Shown piece by piece: positions 11,998-22,000 of a stretch of DNA of 64,000 bases. Under the pieces are notes generated by a model. That model worked only from the letters and a program-made list of their open reading frames with translations, was not told the DNA's origin and did no database searches. The DNA is from Plasmopara viticola (taxonomy: Eukaryota; Oomycota; Peronosporomycetes; Peronosporales; Peronosporaceae). Position numbers and translations under genes: made by a program. Location: assembly GCA_001695595.3 (NCBI GenBank), contig MBPM02000001.1:372001-436000 (forward strand), written 5' to 3'. Position 1 is the stretch's first letter. Each line of letters opens with the position of its first letter.

Positions 11998-13084
11998 CGG
12001 TATTGCAAGTCGTACTGATGACTCTCACGGCCCAAGAGTCGGTCAGAGTGACAGAATTATTCTTTAGCGCCAGGCACAGCAGTAAAAGAAGCAGCGTTCT
12101 TTTTGCGGCAGCTTTAGCAAAGTAGAAATGGAATTAGAGCATTAATTTTGGTATGAGTTTGCTCGATTTTTTTTGTCATCAGCTGCCATTGGATAGTCAA
12201 TCTGCGACCAATGGTCTGCATCAGTATACTCAGTGAGAGCTGCTTCCACACCGGTCGCCATGGACCTGGAATTGGGTATTGCTATGGGATCCAGCGTCTT
12301 TGTTTTCTCTAAAGCCGCAGCTCCACGCCGTGCAGGTCTTGTTCGATTGTTTTCTTTGGCAACAAGTGCGTCATCACGCCGAACCATAAGGTAGTCTCTC
12401 GACATGCGCCCAAAACAGTAAGTTTGTGAGACTCTGTGCCCCAATAATATACATCAAACCGACTGATATATCGGTCTCTTATGGCCGTCCCTACGTATGG
12501 ACTGGTGCCAATGCTCTTGCATTGACGTAGCCGAGGTCATACTTTTCAGCTTAAGTAAACCCGATAAACCCCAGAATCTGCTCTCATCTATCTAAGAAAA
12601 TCGAGCGTAAAGCCTATTAGCTATGACCTTAATTCGGCCTGGTGACCGCGCACAGGTAACTGCAACGACGTAGTTCTCGATGCTACCAAATCTATCTGAA
12701 ATTACGCCTCAATTATCTTAAATTTTGATTTTAATATTTTTTAACTTTCAGCCATTTCATCGCGTACGTAGACACTAAGGTTCAAAAGAACAAAGCTCAA
12801 GACTTGCCAACGCACTAATGAAAGCTGATATGAGCAAGTCACTCGGCCTTTTCTCTCTCATCGTGCCGATCCTCACATTGTGCTGGTGGCAAGGGAAAGT
12901 AAAAGCTCACCATCTTGCGTAGGACGACGTATACCGGTTCGAGGCATAAATGACACCAATTAGTGCACTTGGTATTTGCGCAAGCTTTGCGCTGGCTATG
13001 CGGATTTTTATCCGATCCATAGAAATGTCATTGTGAGAAATTGGAAGAGCCAGCAGTATTTTACTTTGAAAGCATCACAAAAAG

Positions 13085-13760
13085 CTTTTGGCAGACACTT
13101 GTTTTGACTATTAGGAACAAGGCAAATCGGTTAGCGTTGTTTGTGACGCTTCTAAGGATGCTACTGGTTGCGCGCTACTAAATATGATTTAGTCCAGACA
13201 GCAAAGGGCTGGCCATCAGAAGAACTTAATTGGTATGAAGTGTGCGCTAGTAAGATCTTGAGTGGGATTTCTGGGTTCTAAGACTTCGGGGTCAATATAA
13301 AGCCTGCATCTTTGGAGACGGCGATTAATGCACCTCACTTATCCCAACGAATGACAAGTTGGTAACTTTTCTTCACAAATTGATTAGACTGGGCCAAGCA
13401 TTTTTTTTAATTTGTAAATTTGCTTCTGCGCAGGCCAGATATTGTGACGACTCGGCAGATCAATCACCAAGGCTATTTATGGACATGCATGAAATTATCC
13501 TGGATTCTATAGAATCCATCTATCTACGGAGAGATGATTGGACGAAAAGGGTCAACCGCGCACTCGAAGACACATGTCCGCTGAAGCGTCACATTCGTGG
13601 AGTAACAATCTATCAATAGCTAAAGTTGCGCTCAGTAGTGCACACATCGAGGGATCAACTTTCTATTATGTTAAATGGTTACGACACCCTAGAGTGTCGC
13701 TAGAGACTCTACCAGCGAGATGCTATGAAGGAATAGCCCGAAATACCCGTGAATAATTCA
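13085..13760 (+). mobile_element. Decayed Ty3/gypsy remnant (RNase H, chromodomain-like)
   Basis: Around 13130-13175 the plus strand reads SVVCDASKDATGCALL, matching the start of the retroelement RNase H domain (family pattern: VVcDASd-AIGCAL). The frame then breaks. At about 13645-13755 the segment GSTFYYVKWLRHPRVSLETL resembles the chromodomain found after integrase in chromovirus-type gypsy elements (pattern: Y-VKW-G followed by E-L). Only about 500 bp separate the two, so the integrase is missing or deleted. The RNase H resemblance is fairly good; the chromodomain is less sure. Confidence 0.5.
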
Positions 13761-14789
13761 AGACATTTTTAATGGAAAGTCCAAACTAACTTCGCATGAA
13801 ATCGGCTGAACATTAACAGGGATACAGTTGGCTTTGTCCATGCAAACATAAGAAAGAAAATTAAATACACTATCAAGAGAAAAGAGGAATTCTATGCGAA
13901 CGTAAGAGAGATATAGACAAACTTTATAAAAAGAATGGAGTATTGTTAAACAATCTTAAAATGGAGTTGAATCCCTATACTCTCAAATAGAATGAAACAC
14001 CGTTACATCGAACCTCTCACAATTCTGGAAAAGAAGTGTCGGTGAACATCGTCGACCTTTCCATGACAATTTCGGCGCGTCTAGCATTTTACGTAAGCTG
14101 TCTTATGTATATTACAATCGTAGTCTAAGACAAACTTCCACAAACTCTCAGACATCTTTCAGATAACGCAAGTACGGGTGGTTATACAAGCTGACCATAG
14201 CTACTGTTTTATTGATCGCAAGACTGGGAGACCGTAGGTAAATCGCAGTGTTCAGACCGCACATTGGGACTGAAAGGGAGTGACCTTTCTTTTCACGCTT
14301 GGAAATTACTTTCCTCAGCTCTGGCTGAGCAATATGGCAAAGCTGATAGATTATGTAGGTTATAAGTCTTCGGTCGGCTAGGCGAGCAAATTGTTTTGTA
14401 AGCTGACGGATGGTAAGTATTTTGCTTGATGTAAATAAGGTTCAGTTATAGCACTTTTAATTCTCGTTAATCTTAAAGAAGGCTATATAATGAAAATTTG
14501 TACTGAGGAGTATTCTCGTACCCGGTGCAAGTGACCTATGTCTTGCCGAGTGAAACTTACTGGTGCGGTATGGTTCGATAAAAAACGAACGCGCACAGCC
14601 ACCGTAAGATCGCGCTGAAAAATATTTGTTAGCCTACTTCATTTCGTACAAGTTACAGAAGGAAGAATCTCCGGAGAGCCTATGCATCGCGCAATTCAAA
14701 TGAGCGTACTGCTTGGCGCTAAGGCCTCGACCGGTTACTTAGAAGGTCCTCCACATTTCCGTCCAAGGCGTCGTTCAGAAAGCAAATAA

Positions 14790-15190
14790 ATTCCTCATGG
14801 GACAGCAACTTGCGTCGGATCCCGGCGGTGGCGAGTCACAAAGCTCATCGCCGAGTAAGTAAGTAAATTTATGATAAACTCCGTCCGAGGAATGTACATA
14901 GGGTGGTCATTTTTGACATCTCATTCTTCTTCGTGGTGGCCAATATTGGTGGAACCATCAGTGGGGGTATTGCACGTTGGATCTTGACCCATGGAATTTG
15001 CCATGGAATTTTCTGCCTCTCCGAGTGAGATCTGTTTCATTGCCGATGTATTTGACGTCAAATCTAATGCTTTTTCGGCTTGATACCGGGCGATGAAGCC
15101 GTTGGGCCAATAGTATAATTTGTTTGAGACTTTTTGCTGCTATATTGAGCGAGGTCAGGCAATTCTCGTTGGAGCGTTGTGGCACTCATC
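14790..15190 (-). pseudogene. Coding-like remnant, unidentified
   Basis: One minus-strand frame stays open for about 110 codons except for a single stop. It contains NGFIARYQAEKALDLTSN and, after the stop, a segment ending VTRHRRDPTQVAVP. A second frame just downstream reads EEFICFLNDALDGNVEDLL. The composition is that of a hydrophilic protein, but no family is recognised. It is most likely part of a dead transposable element. Confidence 0.25.
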
Positions 15191-16081
15191 AATATTAAAA
15201 TCGCTTAAAAACGAAACAGCCTGAAGATCACATGGCAAAAGCAAACGCTATACCCGTCGTGACGAATATGGCTATTATTTATAGAGTCTTTTTGCCGGGA
15301 CGGCGTCTAGCGCGCAATTATTCAAACATGACTTCCGAGACCAGACACAGTCTTTGGCGTAGGCACGTAGAGGGAGTGAAGACCCCCTTTGGTCCAAAGC
15401 AACCTTCTTAATGGTCGGCTATATCAACGTTAAACGACCTGCCCAATTGGTCATCAAAACAAATCAAACGACTTCTAAGTCAATTCTTACATTAAAAATA
15501 GAAGAACGTCAAGTCAGATGTTTAATTACTGTTACCGACTATAAAAAGCAGTGTCTCTTCAATTAAATGACGGATCACTCAGCACTTTGTATGAATGTAC
15601 CCCATCCGTCTAGGACCATATACGTCCTTCCGGAAATCACCGTTCACTATTTTCGCTTAAAGGTGGTCGGTGTGTTACTGGGTTGCTGGTACAATTTCAA
15701 TGTGTTATTCACACGCGATATCGCAAGGCTCCATTGTGCAAAACCGGTATGATGCCGGCGTCATGGTTTTAAGACTTCTTTTAACAGAAAAGCAGCATTT
15801 AAAACTCGGCTTTATGTAAGGACTTGTAAAAACTTATCTAGGTATGGGCTGGAGAAGTAATCGGAGAGGGCTAGGTGAATGATATCAAGCTTAGGGGAGC
15901 GGGGGTCTGGTTAGGTACTTGTCCCTTTTTCAAATAGCGCCTTTAAAAACATGGTCTTTGTCAGCTAAAAGATTTGCTTTTTTTTTTCGAAAAAAACAAT
16001 TAATTATGTATCTGCTGCCGTTACAGTGCCTACTAATCGCGACCTTACCCAAGCTATATCGTCCATGCCGTCCTTGCGCTC

Positions 16082-19000
16082 GTGAATCATTCAATGAAGT
16101 GGCAAAATTTACAGAATGCTGAGGTGCAGCGAGTGTTGAGCGTTGTCGCCGCCCTGGTTTCGTTCCAATGTCTTTTAAAGGTGACAGCTCAAACTACAGA
16201 CTCACTAGGCTATCCTGATCCACGGTACTCGACGACCCGAAACTTGACTGCCTTTTCGTGCACGGGAGGAATTCACAATTGCCCTGACGGCGGCCAGTAC
16301 GCTTCTGCTGGCGGCAACCTCACTTTGACGGTCGTGGAAATGCGCAATTTGCCTGATCTCGACAGCTTTGGACGAGCAGGTCTAGAGACCGACGCGTACG
16401 TTGAGGCACGTATCGGAGACAGTATTCGCACGTCTGGTGTGGTGTGGAATTCGTTGAATCCGAAATGGTTGCCCTGCACGGAGCCTGGATGCACTGGAGA
16501 GGCCGATCTTGCTCGAGACATGAACTTTGGCTTCCAAACAGCCGGAACGGAAATGTTAGTTCGCGTCTGGGACAAAGATAGCGGCCTTGAATTTGACGAT
16601 GACCTTGTGGCTCAAATGACGCTTAATACTATTTATTGTTCGAGTTTCTCGGCGTTAAAACAAAAAGTGCCCTTTAATGATGCTTCGACTTGGTCACTTC
16701 CGGAGCAACCAATGTGTGTTGAAGAGCTCTGGCTGCCCTTGATCGAGAGCGGAGACTGCAGTAACTTTGAGTCGCTAGCACCGTGCATGCGTATTCGCAT
16801 GACTGCAATCCCGTTTCAAATGAGAACAGAGGAGGTTTTTCTATCGAGCGGCTTGGTTGATGGGGGAATGGGCGGATTTTATCCTGACGAAGACTCCTGG
16901 CTCTATGGTAGAGTGTACGCGAGCTCGAACACTCGGCTATTGAGCTACTACCGAATGGACGACTCGCGTGGTGGACTACTTATCCGTTCGTTAAGCACTC
17001 TAAACAATGACAAAGGCAACACGTCGCTTATTGGGACGTACGGTTATGCTCCGCATGCGCGCGTGACGCTTAATTTTGCAGCACAGCTTTATGTGTTTCG
17101 CCGTGTGGATGATGCAGCTTCGTCGCCTGAATGGCTGAGCTCAGCCTTTGGCTGGGTCAGCACACGTGAGTATGCGCAATTAATGGATGTTGCTGGTGAT
17201 TTCAAGGCTGTCTCAAAGAACTTTACACCGCATTCGATCAACAAGGACGGAGACGCTAGCGGACAAGGAATAATCACGGGAGCCAACATAGCTTCAAATT
17301 ACACGGATACAACGCTTAGCATGTACTTTATCGTTGCCGTTCCGCATGTGTCTATAGACGTTGTTACTGCTATCTATTCAAAAACGTTTTCACGAGCGAT
17401 CTTTCTAGAAATAACAGCGCAGTTTGGGATCAGCTTTGCGTTTTTGATGCTCCTAGTCGTGCGATATTTGCAACGTATGCATTGGCGCATTGACCGCGTT
17501 CATTCTTACCTGGCCGAGAAAGTAGTTAACCACACCGGACACCTCTTAGGACCAGACCAAGCGAAAGCAAGTGAAAAGCTCGATACAACCGACACGGAGA
17601 GGAAAACGTACGCACGTGTATCGTTGACAAAGACGAAGAAGCCTGACATTGTAGCCCAGCTCTTCTTTTGCCATGGAGACGGTGAGAACAATGCCCAGTT
17701 TCGACGGAACTTGTTCTACGCGACTTGGGCGGTAAACATTGTTATGATGTCGCCTGTGTTGATGCTGCTATCGTGGGGAGTGACGTCCATCGTACTGGTG
17801 ACTCCACCGGCATTTGGCTTTGGTCTAGTTTTTTTGGGCATTGGAGCATTAGGAGGAATTTACGCTGCTGCCGTGTGGATGCATACGGGCTGGCGAATGA
17901 CGAAGCAAACGCTGTATCTGTTTATTGTGGCATTTTTTAGCGCGTTTGTATTTCTCTTTTCAGCTATATTCGCCGATCCAAAGGTATATTTAGGAGGTGA
18001 AGACCTGGATTTCTTTGCGCTCTCGTCCATTTTTCTGACGCTCAACATGATGCCCATTATCTGGCTTGCTTTCACTAATGACTCAAAGCTGTCAAAATCG
18101 CTTAAGCAAGTTATCGCTGTCGTAAGTGCATCGAAGAAAGTAACTACGCTAAAAAATAAATTTAAAAACCTCGGATCTCTTGGACTCAGACTTGCCAATG
18201 CAAAAGGTGATTGTCAAGCGAAAACGCAGTCAGAAGCAACAAAGGTGAAGCGAAAGCGACATGAATCTGCCTTTGCTGCTATCTTAGGCGATCACTACAC
18301 AGTCGAACAATCGTTACCAGGTCTAGAGTATGCGGACTTCGCTAAAAGTGCTTTTGTGACACCTGTGTCAACACGAAAGCGCATGAATCGCAGGTGGTAT
18401 GGGTCTGCACTGGCCTCACTTCTTGTGTACTGCATGGTGGCAAGTGCTTGGACAGAATATGGAAGCCAAGTGGTTGGGATTTCACTTACGCTCCTCTTAG
18501 TGGATATTTGTATGTACATGTTGCACCGAGGCTCGAGTGCCAGTAGTTGGAGTGCAGGCTACACGGTCTTATTGATGAGTTTTATGCGAGTTGGTCTTGC
18601 AGCCACTTGTGGCAGATATTGGATCCTTGGACACGCCATTTTGTACATGGTGTTTGGCACGGCTCTCTGTCGTGACATTATTGGTCGGAACCTGCCTCGA
18701 ATGAACAAACAAGAAGCCGGGGCCGTCACATTTTTTGGTCACGACCCACACAAGGAACGTCAGCAGCAATTAGACGTTGGCACGACGCCCGAATTCGTGC
18801 TAGGTTTCTTGTCATTTTTCTACCTCTTTTTATTGCTTGGCGTTGCTTTCGGCTCGGATGCCAACCAAACCGTCCACGTACCAGTTTTGGGTCAGGAGTG
18901 GCCGTTGTGGATCTTTGGCGTCCTAGCGTTTATTTTTGTTCTTTTCATTGGACTCTTACTTGCCACATCAAGAGCATTATTTCTACAAAAAGAGCAACTC

Positions 19001-22000
19001 TTGTCAAACTATGCCATGAACGTCTATCTGTTTGTTCGACCATGGCGACTACCATTGATGCTGGCTGCTGCATCGGAAGTGCTCGTTATTTGCTCGGGTT
19101 TGTTTGTGTACGCGTCGACAAAGTCAACATTTATTCTCGTCTCCTCGTTCTTTGCGCCTCTCATCCTGATGCTGTCGTTAGCGGTGTACGCACAGTGGAA
19201 AAAGAACGATTATCGTCTCGTAATCTGGCCTCCCGAAGATGACGAAGAAGTTGTGCTAGACGATGACGATGACGGAGGTTTTATAAATGAAGCAGCAGCA
19301 CTTGAGCATGAAGCTGAGCTCATACGAAAAAACTTCGTTCTTCCTCCTCTAATGGGCAAAGAAAGGAACCACGTTAATAATACTGACGAGACGTTTAGGA
19401 TGCCTAATTTGCCACCCAAGAGTTTTTTGGAACCCATTCGCGACAAAGACGCCGATGCTTTAAGTCCAACCAAGCAGCTAGGACTGAAGATGCCTACGAC
19501 AGACAATTTAACTCGTGGCTCAGACATTGAGACTCCTTCGGACGCACGGGCTAAGCTTCTGGAGACAGTGGGAGGTAGAACTGAGAAAACAGTGCCAACC
19601 TTGCCAACGGTGTTAGCTATCGAGTCTACAAAGCAATCTAGTTGGTCTTGGATAAGAGGTCTTATGAGCGGTTGGCGTGTCTTTTTTACGCGCAAACCAT
19701 GGCTGAAGAAGTACAGAGATAAAGCAGATCAATTTTCACCAACAATTGACCCGCTACTTGACAACAATTGTATTGCAACACCTGCTTTAAATGACGACGA
19801 TGAGGCTGCTGCACGTCCGCTACTTGATGATGATGCTGTTGTTGCTGCCGTCTTGGCTCGTCGAAAACTCGTACGTTTAGCGGGTGATGGCGGGATTGAC
19901 TTTACGAAAATGACATTGTTTGAGGCTTGCAAGCAAGGATATTTACTGCCGCAGGATCATATGACAATTAAATGCTTCGTCGCATTACTAGCCTTGATTG
20001 TGCTCTATGGGATGGCCCTAAGTGCGACAGAGAATCCCTCCTGGCTTGGACAGCTCCTTTGGACAACGACTTATGTACTGGTCTTTACCATATTTCCAAC
20101 GATCAAATTTTTCAAAATTGCGACGTTTACCCCAGATATGAGCATTTGTTATTGCGGGAGTGCGGTGCTTGCGTGGGTAACTGGGTTCGTGCTGTTCTTT
20201 GCTGTGCTAAAAGCCAATGTGAATCAAATTGAATCGCTGGTGGCTCTCTCGGTTCTGGTTTTCTACCCAATCTTTTTGCTCTTTGCAGTCACGCTTTGTC
20301 GCTGGCAGGACGAGAACTGGTTCATCACGCGTTCCATTCGTCGAATTGGTGGATTTTGCGTTACCGCCATTGTTCTCTGGATCTGCGAAATGTACATTTT
20401 TGTCAGTGTCGCTTTTGGTGGCGTCTTGACTTTCTTGCTGGCTTTATTTCTTTTCATCACATATTATGTCGTGAAATGGGTCGAGAACGACCAGTATCTC
20501 GCTCCAGTGTATCAACGACAAGCCAGCTTTATTGTTTTAAGTGTCACGGTTGCTACGATCATTGCGGGGTTAATCTTAGGCATGAGTTTTTTTTCCTGTC
20601 TCTCGATTGTTTTTATGGTGCTTTTACTCAAATACTCTTTGCACTTTGTCTCTGGCTGGATCATAGCAAAGCGCTCGACCGACGAGTCAGTATTTTACTC
20701 GCCGTATCTCTTTCCTGTCTTCTCTTATAATGCATTTACAAACAATGTCGTGGACGAAACGCATAATGTGCTTTCGCTCTACATGGTCTTCTTATTGCTC
20801 TTTCTGTGGGGCGTTGCTGGTGTCATGTTTTTCGATCCTCTCGGCTTTGGCGTCGGACTGTGTAGCCTCGTCTTGCTTACCTTTGCTGGCGTCACTGCAC
20901 ATCTGTGCGCTGTCACACCGGTACAGATGGGCATCGCTGCGAAATTTGTGAACGAAATGATTCTCAAGGACGCCAGTGAAGCAGCTCAAACGGTTTTCGA
21001 TCGTCGTAGTCAGCCTTTTGTCCTGGAGTCTCCCGAGTTTGTAGAGCAAGAGCATCGAGATAAAAAAGCTGAGCTCGAGTTTCAAGCCATTGCCTACGGT
21101 CAAAAGAAAGAGACACAAGCAATGGAGGAACTAGAGAATGCAAAAGCGGAGCCGCGATTGAAATGTGGTGATATCGCTCTTGATATTGAGGATGTCGATC
21201 GCCAATGCCGGTACACAAATGTTTCAGATGGTCTGAAAGTGCGCCGGATCGATGGACTTTTGTCATGGAAAGAAATGAAAGAAGACGTTTTTCAGCGCGG
21301 GAAAGGTCCATTCGGCTTTCTTCATGCGCTCACAGTTCCTTCACGGGTCTTTCGATTTTTACAATGGAAGTACTTTCCCTCATCTTATAAGGCAAAAGTT
21401 GAAAAGCCAAGTGATGTGCAAGTCAATAGACTTGAATGTGGTGATACCACGCTTGCGGATTCAGCTTTAATTCATGAGATCGACTCGACGGCAGTGGTGC
21501 CTTCGAAAGACCTCGTGGATATATTGTTGCAGCTACCGATGCTTGATGCGGCGTTTGACAGTGCGTTCTACGAAGAGACCCGCTGTGTGATTCATTTGCA
21601 ATTATTAATGCTCACAGCTTCGGACGCTCGTTTGAGTCGGGAAAAAATACTATTTCAAAAGTTTTTGCGAGAATATCGCTTTAAGCTCATGTCCAATGGT
21701 ATCAGCCCTCCAGCGAACGTCTTTCGGACGAGTTCCTTTGCGTCAATCGACATTCCAATAGTAGCTGTGTGGTTGCTCTCGCTCACTCCAGAAGCGCGGG
21801 CGAAGTTCCATGCCCTTAAAGCAGCTTTTAATGAGGAAATGGAACGCATGGATATCATAGTAGATGCCGAAGATCGGGCGGCTCTGGTCGAACAAACGAA
21901 TTTGCGAGAGTACTGGGCACCACTTGAAGCACACCAGTGTCGTCAGCGGATGCAAGAGTTTTTGGCTCGTCGTTTACGTCGCGAAAACGAAGGGATTTTG

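Larger units (their letters stand above)
5126..16081. other. 11-kb gene-poor stretch with decayed repeats
   Basis: No intact gene is visible. Open frames here are short (mostly under 110 codons) and lack motifs. Recognisable items are a perfect palindrome at 5739, an imperfect hairpin near 8541-8597, a coding-like remnant near 11851-11997, a gypsy RNase H and chromodomain-like remnant at 13.1-13.8 kb, and a minus-strand coding-like remnant at 14.8-15.2 kb. A plus-strand frame near 6686-6934 contains RKSYYLVDANYGANRHAYLL, faintly like the YYLvDaGY motif of Harbinger DDE transposases, but too weak to call. The region looks like old transposon debris. Confidence 0.6.
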